Both the position numbers and the translations under genes were made by a program. Under the pieces are notes generated by a model. It did no database searches, was not told where the DNA came from, and saw only the letters and a program-made list of their open reading frames with translations. Shown here one piece after another: positions 12,401 to 23,754 of a DNA stretch of 64,000 nucleotides; positions within the stretch are counted from its first letter, which is position 1; each line of letters opens with the position of its first letter. This DNA comes from Blasia pusilla (Eukaryota; Marchantiophyta; Marchantiopsida; Blasiales): the NCBI GenBank assembly GCA_050084515.1, contig CM114274.1, forward strand, positions 8,246,001 through 8,310,000. The letters are read 5' to 3'.

Positions 12401-14890
12401 TAATATTTATCACTGATCTCTGAAGGAAGATTCTTGTACTCCACATCCACTACTTTTGAAATTCAATTCATGTGTGAATTTTGGACTATTTTAGATAATA
12501 TTCCCCTTTATTGAAAACCAACAATTTTTTTTCAAAGAATCCATAATCAAGCAAGTCCCTAGGATTATGAATTGGAATCTTACCAAGATCCTGCTTCAAA
12601 AGGTTAGATTTCAAGTCCATGGATTAGAAGGACAATTTGCCACTAAGCCTTTTTCAATCATGGAGGTATAGTGGGGGAATGAACTTGGACCTACAAAGGT
12701 TGAATGAAAATCCAATTGATTGTGAACAGAATGAGAAGTGGTTCCTATGGTTGATGGCTGTAAGGTTTCAGACCTCCATAGGAGCGACTGGATGTCAAAG
12801 TTTAGCAAAGAATTGAAGTCAAATACTAACATGGGTGGTCCAAGTGCTCATTACATGTGGGACTCTATGAATCATGATGCACCATAGTAAATTAATAAGA
12901 AGGGAAAATAAGAGTTTTGGAGGAATTGGAGAGATGTCAAATGTGGTACACATCATTGGATCACAAGTATCTATTCGTAACGCCAAAAGATGATGTTAAT
13001 CTTGAAATGGCCTCACTATGTGACGGTTGAACTTGGTTCGAGGACACGAAGGGATTGTATGGGCATAGGAAGGTTAAGAGGTATTTAAAAAAGCTATGAT
13101 ATATCCATCAACTGATTTACTAGCATCTTGGAAGAAGGTGACTTTGCGTATACGAATCATCATTTGTCTCATAGACATTTTTAAAACCTTGGCCCTATGT
13201 GACCTAACTATCAGGTGTTAAAAGGTCCATGGAGAAGGATTGACATGTTATCTTACAACTTTGAATTGATCTAGTCTAGAGAGAGAGCAACAATCATAAA
13301 ATACATATGAGTTTTTCATGCTTGGCCAAACCCTCTTAATTGCAGCAATAATATCTTTCAAGAAATGTTGGGAGGCCCCTTTCAAACTGTGTCTAAAATT
13401 GAGAGAATTAGTGCCCAATATGGTGAAGAAAGAGAGGCTCCTATATAAAACATCAAAAGAGAATAGGTAAGGAAGGATATGTGAGGCATAGAGGCTCTCA
13501 CCTTTGCGGCCCCTAATCCCAATCGATGGCACCGTCTCAGTAGAACCAATAGCATAGATACTATGTTAGGCATGAAACATCCTTGTTCAAGTGCCAAGGA
13601 TGGGGGGGAATTACCGATAAATCTACATGTGGAAGGGAATCCCATAAACAAACATATTGTTTTCCCTATTATAATAGGATTGTGGCCTTGGTTTTTACAC
13701 CAAGTAGAGATCTCAAAGGCATGTGATTGCTTCAAAAGAAATGGTGGAGAACAAGAGAGAGAAGATGGATTTGGTCATAGCCATTGTTGTTCGTCCTTTA
13801 CTGGATGGTAATCATTGAAAGATCACTCGAATAAGCAAGAAGGCAAGAACTAGTTAAAAAAGCAAGAAAATTCAAAAACAATGGATCCAACAATGAAAAT
13901 CAACTAAGAGTGTAAGGAGCAAGAGAGCTTATGAGCCAAAAAAAATCAAGCAAGCAACAAAGACAAGAAGCAAAGCTTTAGAGCAAAAATTATCATAATT
14001 TTTTCTCTAAAAAAAAATCTGTAGCTTGTAAGTGGCACCACCCAACTACTGGGAAGCCAAAAGCTTCATCCTTATTAATGTGGATTTTATGAAATAATTA
14101 GTTGGGAGTAGATGAGCTTAGATTGATGGGAAGCAATTGATAGTCTTGGACATGAGTGCGCAACATATGCAAGCCATGGTGGGAAAATTTTGAGCTCCTC
14201 CTCCCCCTCTAAATTCATTAAAGGTAGAAGAGCCTTGAATGAGCCTAAATGTGGCTCCACCTCGCCAATCTATCTTATCTAACCTTAAATCTCCCTTGAC
14301 CTTTGAGGCTTCTACAACTTTTCAAATATGCTCTTAGACCATATTATAGTAAAGTGGAAATTTATCACTAGTTCTTATCCCTCACCCTCAAAGGTGGTTT
14401 AGAAAGGCTTACATAATCCCCATGCATGCCAAGGAGGTGCATCCTTAAAAAAAGTGGCACAATTAGATGCCTCATTCCTAAATCAAGGCTCAAGCAATTC
14501 TAAGATTCTTTCTTGACTCTCCTTGCTTTGGGTTTTCTCAGGTTGGGTAAAAATAATTAGATATGATATGGGGTTGGAAATGCATCTTGGAATATGTCCA
14601 TGCGTGCAGGAAAATTTGAAATTCCATAAAATATTTCTTACATAGACAAATCCATCACGTGGACAAAAATAAGCTTGTGGATGTAGACTTTTTTGGCACA
14701 CAGCCTTATTGCACAATATGAATTGCCTATTGTATAAATACACATTCCCTATGAAATATGAAACGAATGGGCATCCTCCTTGATTCTTCTAGGGTATATC
14801 TCTCCCCTCCCTCGTTAAGTCCTCAGAGTAAGATGTGTTCATAAATCATCCATCTCCTAGCAAGTCAATATATGTAGACATGTAATACAA
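9481..14890. other. Gene-poor AT-rich stretch, nothing recognised
   Basis: Only short open frames with no recognisable motif occur. 9540-9680 is slightly GC-richer and repeats GCGGGGTCACT twice. 11690-12000 is a GC-richer patch. 13250-13800 has overlapping minus-strand frames of 94 and 117 aa without family motifs, probably chance or old transposon DNA. I see no tRNA, rRNA or promoter that I could defend. Confidence 0.35.
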
Positions 14891-14891
14891 A

Positions 14892-15215
14892 TACTCTCTC
14901 TCTCTCTCTCTCTCTCTAGTAGATGACCAAGAGGGTAGCTGAACTAAAATAAGGTCTTCTCAAAGACGTCCCTAGTTCAACTCTCCCCTTGGACAGTGGG
15001 GGTGGTCTCAACCGTAGGGAAATGGGGTCCCCTACCTAGGACATGGATGGTTCATATTGGAGAGAGAGAGTATGCCTTGTGCCTTTCATGTGTGTGCGCC
15101 TTGACTATGCTCCCAGGTCAAGAATTTAGAAAAAAGTTCCAAGCCTTCACTCCAAAACCAAATCTCCTCTGTGAGAATCCTAAACACAAATGTTTGAAAT
15201 CTAGATGTGAAAGTG
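14892..15215. repeat. Dispersed repeat copy A with CT microsatellite
   Basis: A (CT)n tract at about 14895-14919 opens a segment that is repeated at 52560-52815. Shared phrases are GAGAGTATGCCTTGTG, CTATGCTCC..GGT.AAGAATTT, AAACCAAATCTCCTCTGTG and AAATCTAGATGTGAAA. The copies are clearly homologous but diverged, lie 37 kb apart and have the same orientation. Neither encodes a recognisable protein. Confidence 0.7.
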
Positions 15216-15950
15216 CACGTTGAATGCGATCACCGAATACAAGGGTATCTAAATATGCCATAAGGCATACAAGAGAGATAAACCTCTCCAAGCTTTCCAC
15301 TCAATATAGAAGAATTGTACGATATACAAATAGATCAACTTTAAGGTAGTAGATCATCGTGACCTTCTAAATAAGAACTACAAAGGATCCTACTAGACTT
15401 CAATATAATCTCGCCTACCTCACTAAATTCATGATATGTTTGAAAAAAAAAGTGTTAATTTTTTATTGAAGAAAGAAGGAGATAAAAGAATAAAATTTTA
15501 ACGTCGCATTGAACTGAAGGAATATAGAGGAGGAACAAACGAAATTTTTATTTATTAAAATGGTGTAGGAAGGTGTTTTCATGAAAGCACATGAAGTGGA
15601 ATGAGGGACCCTTATACATCCCATTATCACTATGCACAATTAAAAGGGTTTCAAAAAATATTTATTAAAATTAGACAGACTTAATCATTTTATAAAAAAT
15701 TACGCATGCACGATCATCTTAATATTTTCATGAAACCTCTATTATTTATCACCACATTGTCATTGCCGCGTGTTTCTCATATTATTATTATTATTATGAA
15801 TCCAATGCGCATAATCATATTTATTCAAAATAAATATTACTACTAATAATAATAATCGAGAATCAAACCTCTCTTAACAAGTCGTAAGGGCGTAATGGGA
15901 ACGCGACCTTTTCCTCACACACTTGCAGTCTTGAAGGCGTCCTTATCAGG
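15216..15950. other. AT-rich DNA, nothing recognised
   Basis: No gene is recognised. It includes an (ATT)n run at about 15780-15797 and poly-A/T rich stretches. Confidence 0.35.
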
Positions 15951-16375
15951 GAGTTTCGGCCTTTTACATCCGTGGCCATAGTATGCCTTTAACATCCGTC
16001 CCCTATCCAGTAGTGCCCTTAACATCCGGATCTTAAAGGCGTACTAGGGCCACTCATCTAGTTTAGGTAGAGGGAACGTTGCGAGATTTATGGCAGTGTC
16101 CCGAGACCCGATGACGATGGCCCGACGAACTACACCGTCGGATGACGTGGCTCTGTGACGGCGCGGTTCTGAGGAGCGTTGCTAGCCGCCGTAGTGGGTT
16201 CCCGTTGAGTAAGTAACTCGGGTTAGCGAGACCGTTAAGTTAGTTGGTCGGATGGCAGTTTGTCTGCGGAACGAACCGGAAGTTCTTGTCCCGTGGGTCC
16301 TCGTTGTGTAGCAGCAGCAGCGAGGGCCGTCCTTGGAGGAAAGGTGTCAAAGCAGATCCGGGACGGTTTTTACGG
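15951..16375. other. GC-richer island in AT-rich DNA
   Basis: Base composition changes abruptly to GC-rich, with many CpG dinucleotides (CCCGAGACCCGATGACG, CGACGAACTACACCGTCGG). The left part repeats a short phrase around TTAACATCCG (15985, 16018). No long open frame supports a protein. The compositional break suggests a segment of different origin, perhaps a transposon fragment. I could not assign it. Confidence 0.3.
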
Positions 16376-16468
16376 GGATATCTTCAGGATTTTATAGGAG
16401 ATATTTGAGTCCTTCACGATACCAATATGTGAAACTTTTTATAGCTACGAAGAAATAGATTAAATATT

Positions 16469-16634
16469 TCTATTATTTTTAGAAAGTGCTTTTTCATTTT
16501 GTAAACACATGTCCTTTCTACAAATGATCTTTCACTTTATAAATCAATAGAAAATTTCAAAATTGATTAAAAATTGCATTTGATAATTCGTTGTGGAGGT
16601 AATTCAAATCGTGCATCGCACGAGCTTATGCTTT
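16469..16634 (+). mobile_element. Miniature Helitron-like element (degenerate 3' end)
   Basis: It begins TCTATTATTTTTAGAAAGTGC and ends with the palindrome TCGTGCATCGCACGA followed by GCTTATGCTTT, where intact relatives end in CTAG. It is colinear with the better-preserved element at 18332-18519: both contain TTTTTCA..CAAACAC.TGTCC, a TATAAA.CAAT phrase and TTTGATAAT/CTTGATAAT. The layout matches non-autonomous Helitrons (TC start, hairpin, CTRR end). It carries no coding capacity. Confidence 0.5.
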
Positions 16635-16990
16635 CACATACATATATATCTATATGAATGAAAGTATGGCACAAGATTCTACTTCAATTCTTAAAAGAAT
16701 TTGCCAAAAATGAAAATAATAATGAAAATTGAAGTCTCTTTTCACATATTTTAGAAATAATTATCATCCCCAATTTCCTCATTTTGCTTTTGAAAAAAAT
16801 TATCATCTTGATTTTTATCTTATTTCATTCTTCCTTTTAAAACCCCATCTACTATTCTCCCCCCTTCTTTTGGACAACTCTCCATCACACCTCCTTATTT
16901 TTTTGAGAAAAAAGAAATTCTTCTCATGAAAATAATTTTCTTCATATCCACATGACATGTACCAAATGAAGGGCATTTTTGATAAATCCT

Positions 16991-17022
16991 ATAATGGGTT
17001 CTTGATGTCAAGAACCCATTAT
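16991..17022. repeat. Perfect 15-bp inverted repeat, 2-nt loop
   Basis: ATAATGGGTTCTTGA at 16991-17005 is followed by TG and then by its exact reverse complement at 17008-17022. No gene end is adjacent, so a terminator role is not suggested. Confidence 0.85.
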
Positions 17023-17379
17023 ATACTAAAAATACTAATATTTCTTCTTGCCCAAATGATATGTGTCAAGTAGGGAGGTTAATGAAATATAAGAAAACCC
17101 ATACTCTATTTAAGAAGAGCAATATAAACGACATACTATACACATAGTAAAATTATGACCTTACATACCTACATTACCTCTAAGAAATATTTCTTGCTAT
17201 CGTGTGTTTTGAAACTTGTAAGAAGTAGAAAATCAATGTATGTTACTAAGGAAGGATATTTTCTTGATTTCCCTAAATTTCTTGATTTCAAGGTTTTTCT
17301 TTCTAGCAATGAAAACAAGAAAGTAACAACATCAATAGCTCAAGTACAACCCACACACTCAACACTAATAGATAACTAG

Positions 17380-17735
17380 TGTGCCCCCTCATAATGTAAG
17401 GCAAAAGTGAGGTAGTAGAATAGCCCATCAAGCAAATATGACAATGTCGAGGATAGACTTAACATGATACATGAGATAATTTTAGGTTTGATGTTTTAGA
17501 CAGAATAAGGAAAGAGCTCCAAATCCATTTGGGGCTCATAGCCGGGAGGAAAATAATAAATATTTAGTTTGGTCCCCTTGTAATTTAAGGTAGAAGTGAG
17601 GTAGTGGGTAGTGGAATAACACAACAAGAAGGTATGAGGATATAAGGACTTTAGTATGAAACATGATATAATTAGATTCCATGTCATGGAAAGAGTTCCA
17701 AATCTAGTTGGGGTTCAAATTTGGACGTAATAAAT
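17380..17735. repeat. Degenerate ~185-bp tandem duplication
   Basis: Both copies contain 'ccc..tgtaa...taaggcaaaagtgaggtagt', an 'acatgatacatgagataat' phrase and 'gaaagagctccaaatccatttgggg'. The first copy spans about 17380-17535 and the second about 17567-17730. Divergence is substantial. It is non-coding. Confidence 0.6.
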
Positions 17736-18331
17736 AATATAAATAATGAGTATCAAATATGACATATGATCTGCACTTGCAAAAGTGCGCACTTTCCATG
17801 TTTTTCCACTTTACAACACCATAAGATCATAGGCCCATTCAAATAGGGTACATCTTTGCCACATCTCTCTGAGGCTTCGACGTTTATAAACTCAACTTTG
17901 TGTCTCATTTAGCTAATCATGAGATATCATCAGATGTCGAAGCTCCACCCTTAATAAAAATTAGCACGGATGCTAGAGGAGGTCCAATTTTATATTAAAA
18001 AATTCCCATGCACATACAAAATCCACTCTAATCTTGACAAGTGTGAACCTATTATTTTCAAAGTCACCTTCCTTTTCAAGAAGGAATTCACTTCTTAGGA
18101 AGTAAAAGTACAAAAAGGTACTGCCCAATCTCCTCGTTTTTTCTAATATAGACTAAGGTATAAACCATCTTTTACACAATAAAAATGAAATTTTTCATTA
18201 ATTAATTTTTACTTAATACCAAAATATTTTCTTATTATCCCAATGCCTTTCCTTGAATAATTCTTTTTGCAATAAAAACATTTTCTTCTATAAAATGTTG
18301 AAATTTTATATTATATTATATTTTAATCTCA
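17736..18331. other. AT-rich DNA, nothing recognised
   Basis: No gene or repeat is recognised between the tandem duplication and the Helitron-like elements. Confidence 0.3.
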
Positions 18332-18519
18332 TCTATATTATTATTGGAGAGTGCTTCTTCATTTTTCAAACACTTGTCCTATTGACTACTAATATTTTGA
18401 GGCAATATAATCATTCACCTTATAAACCAATGGGATACTGCGAAATGGATTTAAAACTACACTTGATAATCCATTATGAAAGGTGACTCAAACACGTGCA
18501 TAGCTCGAGCTTAGGCTAG
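18332..18519 (+). mobile_element. Miniature Helitron-like element, complete termini
   Basis: It starts TCTATATTATTATTGGAGAG and ends CACGTGCATAGCTCGAGC..CTAG. It is flanked by A on the left (18331) and T on the right (18520), which is the A^T insertion rule of Helitrons with TC...CTRR ends. It is 188 bp long without coding capacity, and relatives occur at 16.5, 18.6, 18.8, 45-46, 51 and 53 kb. The assignment is by structure; no autonomous partner was matched. Confidence 0.65.
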
Positions 18520-18553
18520 TACAATCCCATATTCTATCATCTAGTTTAATTTA

Positions 18554-18747
18554 TCATGTATACCACTATTGGTGAGTGCTTCTTCATTGTGCAAACTCCT
18601 CTCCTCTTGACACTTTCAACCAGTAGGATCGTCCCCCTTTTGAACCAATAAGATCGTTCAAAATCAATTATAATCTCATTTGAAAATTGTAAAAATTAAT
18701 TATATGACTTAGCGTTTGCATAAACCACCGACTTACTCTAATACTAG
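18554..18747 (+). mobile_element. Miniature Helitron-like element
   Basis: The start is near TCATGTATACCACTATTGG, followed by TGAGTGCTTCTTCATTGTGC as in the neighbouring element. The end is AATACTAGT, giving CTAG at 18744-18747 with T after it. It lies directly downstream of the 18332-18519 copy. The left end is uncertain by a few tens of bases. Confidence 0.45.
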
Positions 18748-18814
18748 TATGGGAGAGTGCCTTTTAAAATTCATCTCTTTTTAAGTCAATGAATCATTTG
18801 ATATTAATCGAACA

Positions 18815-19020
18815 CTAGTAAGGTGCCGGTGCGATGCACGAGAAATAAAAAAGTATTGAGGAGTCTTTCTTCCGGCTCATGAAAGGAGGGGACGGGAGGG
18901 AAACGACTATTGGTATTACACAAAAATGATAAAATGTTTTTTTGTTGCCAAAACTTGTTGGCAAATTACTACGTGTCAACCGGAGAGGTGTTTGCAAATA
19001 AAAAATACACTCTCCAATAA
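18815..19020 (-). mobile_element. Miniature Helitron-like element, reverse orientation
   Basis: Read on the minus strand it ends with a GTGCATCGCAC hairpin and CTAG (18815-18818) followed by T. The other side carries the family phrase GGAGAGTGTATTTTTTATTTG in reverse. At 19021 a TCTATACTATTATT sequence begins in the opposite orientation, so two elements abut. Confidence 0.45.
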
Positions 19021-19586
19021 TCTATACTATTATTCCACAGTGTCATCTCAATGTGCAAACACTCCATCTCCTGACACGTGGACTTTTAGGAAAATGGGGA
19101 CAACGGGTACTTGGGGTCTGACGGGTTCTTACGCATGCTTCTTGCCGCCCTTTCAGGGTGCTGCATTTTAGGGTTTCAGGATATGCGCCGCATAAGTTTC
19201 AAACAGTTTTTTTTTCGTTTTCAAATTTATGTCCTTAAGGTAGTTACGATCTCTTGGAGAAGGATGGTTTGTCGGTTTAATTGACCTCTCACCCAATGAA
19301 GAGTTGCGGACAAAGCAAGAGGGCCTGTAAAGCAAAGACGGTATTTATTGCTTCATCCAGATTACATCTCCCCACCACTCGCGACTATCAGGTGAAGTTA
19401 GCTTTTGAGCGTCCATTCAAGCTGTGTGTGTTCCGAGGTGTATTATTGATATGTATACACGGATATAAGTAGAGGTATAGTCTCCATTGCTACTACTCCT
19501 TCACTGCTCTACTAGCTCTACCGATCTACTGTATTTTTTTATTGTAATAGTATTTAGTGCTCCTTGAAATGCAGGTTTGAGCTACA

Positions 19587-19740
19587 GTGAACTCCGTCAT
19601 CGGCCCTAGCTCCGACCTCGGCCCCATCTCCAACTGTAGCTCCAATTGTAGCTCCAACCTCGGCCCCAACTCCAACTGCAGCCCCAACCTCGGCCCCAAC
19701 TTCAATTGCAGCTCCATTTTTAGCTCCGACTTCAACTCCG
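19587..19740. repeat. GC-rich minisatellite of CTCCAACTGTAG / CTCGGCCCCAAC units
   Basis: Short units alternating AGCTCCAACTGTAG-like and CTCGGCCCCAACT-like sequence run for about 150 bp. Several frames on both strands stay open because the unit lengths are multiples of three (plus strand Cys/Asn/Ser-rich, minus strand Leu/Glu/Gln-rich). The periodicity, not selection, explains the open frames. Confidence 0.8.
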
Positions 19741-19800
19741 CTAAAGTGAACTCCGACATCTCTTGGGACGAGATTCCCAGACCTGCATTTTGAGAAAAAA

Positions 19801-20366
19801 GTGCAAAACAATAGCAGCTACCCAAACATGACAACCGGGATTACAGCGAAAAAGTCCACACATGGGAAGGGGAAGAGCATGTCCATGGCAACATTGTCAA
19901 AGAGGCATTATGGTGTTAAGTCACCTAATGTTCAACCACTGGAAAGCTCCAAGTGGTCTCCAATAACGCAAGAGGAGGTCATGCGTTTGAGCGAGTGGAA
20001 AAAGACACATTGTCCCAGTGCAACTTTGGAAGCGAGGCTCACCCCTGAACATGCACCAGGCTTTGAAAATCATGTCAAGGATTCACTCCCGGCTGGAGCA
20101 CACCCTACGTCGTCAAACAGGGGATATTATTGAAATCCATTCGAAGGTCTGGGAAAAAACATCTTTGTGGAAGTCCAAAGGGAACCCCCCCCCATATCAA
20201 CCTAGGAGGCCCAACGATGAACAAGAAACGAGGGAGCGGGCATCTTCAAAGAATCGGAAAGGTCTCCTTACCCCAGAGTAGAACAACAACACTCACCATC
20301 TCATGGGAGGTCCCCGATTTACGTGAAAAGACCTACTGCATGTACCCCACAACCAGAGAAGACTAA
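19801..20366 (+). CDS. Uncertain hypothetical ORF cluster
   Basis: Three overlapping plus-strand frames (19801-20133, 20018-20281, 20130-20366) are hydrophilic and Lys/Pro/Ser-rich, with no motif that I recognise. Changing frames while keeping similar composition could mean one decayed gene with frameshifts, or GC-moderate noise. No start context or splice pattern separates these. I would not annotate a protein without transcript evidence. Confidence 0.15.
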
Positions 20367-20379
20367 GAAGTCACCTCAG

Positions 20380-22110
20380 AGAGCAGAGAATGGAAAGAAT
20401 GTAGTAGTGAATATTCAGATCTAGAGCTAAAATCTGTAGCTTGGAGAGCTACAGTCAAAAGAGACACACGTGTAAGCTATCTTTGATAATGCATGGCGCT
20501 TAAGTTGTAAGTTGGATCCCATGTCTGTATGTAGAGCATGAATGCCTCTGAACTCTCTGCCTTTCCCTAGCTTTGAGTACTATACTCAAGTACTCTATGG
20601 TCAAACAAACCTATAGTGAGCTCCAAGTACTCTATGGCCGAATAGACCTCTGGTCGAATAGATTACAAGCCGAACAAACCTAAGCTCTTAGAGCTACACT
20701 CAAACTTGTCGAGTCTTAGTGAAGGACGCCAAGCCAAATCTCCCAAAATCGAATCCAAATCGAGCGTGGCCAGAGTAGGCCTTGCACATGAGGAAAGTCA
20801 GAACCCGAGCGAGGGATGAGCGTAAGAGTAGGTAGTTGCCGAGGGCAAAGTCGGAATCGGGTGGACAAATCCAGAGCGAAACGGTTCCAAATACAAATCG
20901 AGAACAAAAAAATGGTGTGGGATATGAACTTGGGGAATCCCCTAGAGTATAGATGTCACATCGCCCTCGACATCGCCTAGCTGACCGAAGGACGCTTACA
21001 GTAGATCGAACAGCAAAAACATCCTGAAAAGCTTAACTTTGGGGTTACTCCTCGATTTGGAACCCGGCTTAATTTCTAGTGCACAACGAGAGCAACCCCA
21101 TGAATCGCAAAAAAAGAAGGATGGAAACCCAACTAAACTCCTGCACCTCCATACAAATTCCTCACAAGCCGAACTGTGCACAAAGCAGTAGCTTGAAGCC
21201 CTGCTCCCGCCCCATACTGTGCACGAAACGAACCCAGAACCCAAAAACCAAGATCTTGGCACGAGGCACTCATCAGAACCAAGCACGAGAGACACTCAAG
21301 TGCTTCAACAAACCGAGAGCCAAAGCCAACCTATTTCAGTGCGTGGAGCTTCAACAAAAAACCCTGCAACCAAACCACAACATGTTTTGATCCAACAGGA
21401 GCCTCCCTGAGTGTACGAAGGAAAAGTGGGGGGAAATGTGCAAAAAGTGGAGGGGTAAGAGAGGGCGGGGGAGATAGAGAGCGGAGGAGAGTAAGGCGAA
21501 AAAAGAGAGCGGGGAGAGTGAGCGGGGCTCGGAGCCGGGGAGAGTGAGGGTGAGGGAGAGTGGGAGCCGGGGAGTCAAAAGGCATGGGGGGAAAGGGCCA
21601 GGGGCTAGGGGTGGCGGCTAGCCTGAACCCCAACCGTCCGTCAACGTATCTAACGGTCCACACAAAGTGGACCGTTAGCCCCTTTTTCGTCGCCGCCTCC
21701 TTCGCAATTTGTGCGGAGGAGGCGGCGGCGGGTAGGGTGGGGAGCTAGGGTTAGGGTAGGGCTAGATTCAGGCCACCGAACCTAGCCCTAACCTAACTGC
21801 AAATTTTTTTAACATCTTTTTTTTAATTTTCCATGAAAAATTTTGGATTTTCTCAAATTTCCCCCACTTTTTCTTCCCAATTTTCCCCTTTTTTCTTTCC
21901 CCTTTTTCTTCCCATCCAATTTTTTTCCCCATTTATTTATTTTTCATAATTTTTTGTCGCATCTCTTTTATTTATTTATTTTTTGAAAAACCTGAAAAAT
22001 AGACCCATCTAATTTTTGGGCCTCATTTTTGCATGCTTCATTTTCATCATTTCTTTTCTTTAGGGTAGCAATTTTTCCTTTCCAAGCTTTGCATTTCATA
22101 AAACTGTTCA
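20380..22110. other. No gene; purine-rich tract and telomere-like patch
   Basis: 21420-21580 is a purine-rich (GGGGAGAG-type) run. 21735-21800 contains GCTAGGGTTAGGGTAGGG, followed 25 bp later by CCTAGCCCTAACC, a short inverted telomere-like patch too small and degenerate to be a true telomeric array. 21800-22030 is T-rich with TTTTCCCC runs. Small open frames in the purine tract are compositional. Confidence 0.4.
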
Positions 22111-22119
22111 TGCCATGTC

Positions 22120-23754
22120 CTATAGGTGGTGAGTGTCGGTGGATTATTATTGAACGTGGAAAGTCGACCTCGCGGTGATATCACAAATGTACCAATTCCG
22201 TTGCAAATTTCAGGGAGACAAATCGAAGTACTGAAGAACATCTCTCTGACGTAAGCACCTTTGTTTAGGGTAGGGATGGGAGCATCGTATATCCATTTCC
22301 ACTCTCATGCCTTATATGCCATTTTTCTATGTATAAAATTTTAATCCAAATTTTGTACAGACTTCCTATTCCATCAAATCCATCAGACTTGCGTGACTTC
22401 CAAAAATTGATGCATGTGAACGCACAACAAAAAAGGCGTGCATGTCGCAAGGAAATCTTAGCACAACAAACACACGTTCAAGATGAAATCTTGCTCGAGA
22501 CATCTCTTATGTAAGTTCATAGCATTGAAGATCTTTTAGCATGTGCACATTTCCACCATAATCTCTAATTTTATTTATTAAATTTATTTTTTTTGCTCTT
22601 AACATTCATGTGTTATTCCAGGCTTCCCATTCCATTGAATCCTGTCGATATACGTGATTTTCATAAGGTTCTACTCGGCGAAGCCCAAAAATGAAAATGT
22701 GTAATCCGTGTTGAAAGAATGGAAGCTCTCAAAGAAAAAAAGAGGAATTATTATCGAGAGTATAGAAAAAGAAGGAAAGCAAATCATGTTCAACTTGAGC
22801 CCTCTTTGGTAGTTGAGAGTATTGCAACTATTCCAAACGAGGAGGTTTTGAGTATTGGTAGTCAATTCATAAGGTATATATATAGCGCCTTACTTTTTAC
22901 ACCCTCATTATAAATCTTTCATTGTTGATATGTGATTTGTATCTATTATTTATAATATGGTGGTGTTTTTTTTTCCAGGCCTTACAATGAGGGTGAAGAA
23001 ATGGTAGAAGAAAGTCAACAAGCCCATGTTCGATCTCCAAGACTTGAGTTGGTTGACAATTCATTTCATGAAGTTGTCGAGAATACATCCACAATCCGCC
23101 CAACTACTAATGAAACACCAAGAGTTGAGTTACCTATCATTCTTCCTATGTTGGTTCAACATGAAGTTGTTGAAAATTCTTCGACTCTTCCCCAGCTCAG
23201 GGTTGAACTAAGGTCATAAGTAGATCCTGTGCCTTCTAATAAAGTAGTGTTATCTCCACTCACTGCCAATATACCAAATGCTTATACAATCCGTCTTGGG
23301 TCTACTGATCAAAGAGTTTTAAGATTAAATAAATTACTTAATCTTGCAAGGAGACCAAATTTCCAAGAAATTGATATTAGGATTTTGTGATTACAAAAGA
23401 GTTTGAATCATACGAGTGGTCGTCATACATTGGGTTCTATGACAAAAATATGCCCCTCATGCCGTGCTTTGTATTGGAAATGTGAAATGGTGAAAGGTAC
23501 AAAGAGTGAAGACTTATCATATGGCATATGTTGTGGCCATGGGAAAATACATGTACCCTCCTTGAAACCCTCTCCTCCATTTTTGAAATCCTTGATTTCA
23601 AGTGTTGGTCCTAGAAGTCTCCATTTCCTTAAACATGCTCGACCTTACAATTCTGTACTTCAACTTGCATCTACCGGGGTGCATGTAAACGAACCCATTG
23701 GAAGCACTGAACACTTTAGGTCCAAGGCGGTATCTATCATTCTCTTGGACCCTT
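22120..23754 (+). pseudogene. Helitron Rep/helicase, 5' part (decayed, split)
   Basis: Two similar exon-like segments (LPIPSNPSDLRDFQKL at about 22360 and LPIPLNPVDIRDFHKV at about 22622) precede a basic region (KKRNYYREYRKRRK). A long frame from 23001 with a few stops follows. It contains HTLGSMTKICPSCRALYW and YGICCGHGKIHVPSL, the Cys-rich N-terminal zinc region of plant Helitron Rep/helicase proteins, then the ARPYNSVLQLASTGVHV segment. The frame ends abruptly at 23754, where an LTR begins. It resumes near 33980 with FAQLYIHDTANELDNRAR, the segment that normally follows in this family. Introns seem present at about 22513-22620 and 22876-22978 (GT...AG-like). It is inactive as read. Confidence 0.8.

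Noticed and set aside
19526-19834. Minus-strand ORFs of 85-102 aa rich in Leu-Glu-Leu-Gln-Leu repeats
   Set aside because: They are translations of a minisatellite whose units keep several frames open on both strands. There is no independent coding evidence.
21735-21800. Interstitial telomere
   Set aside because: Only two or three TTAGGG-like units in each orientation, which is too short and irregular.
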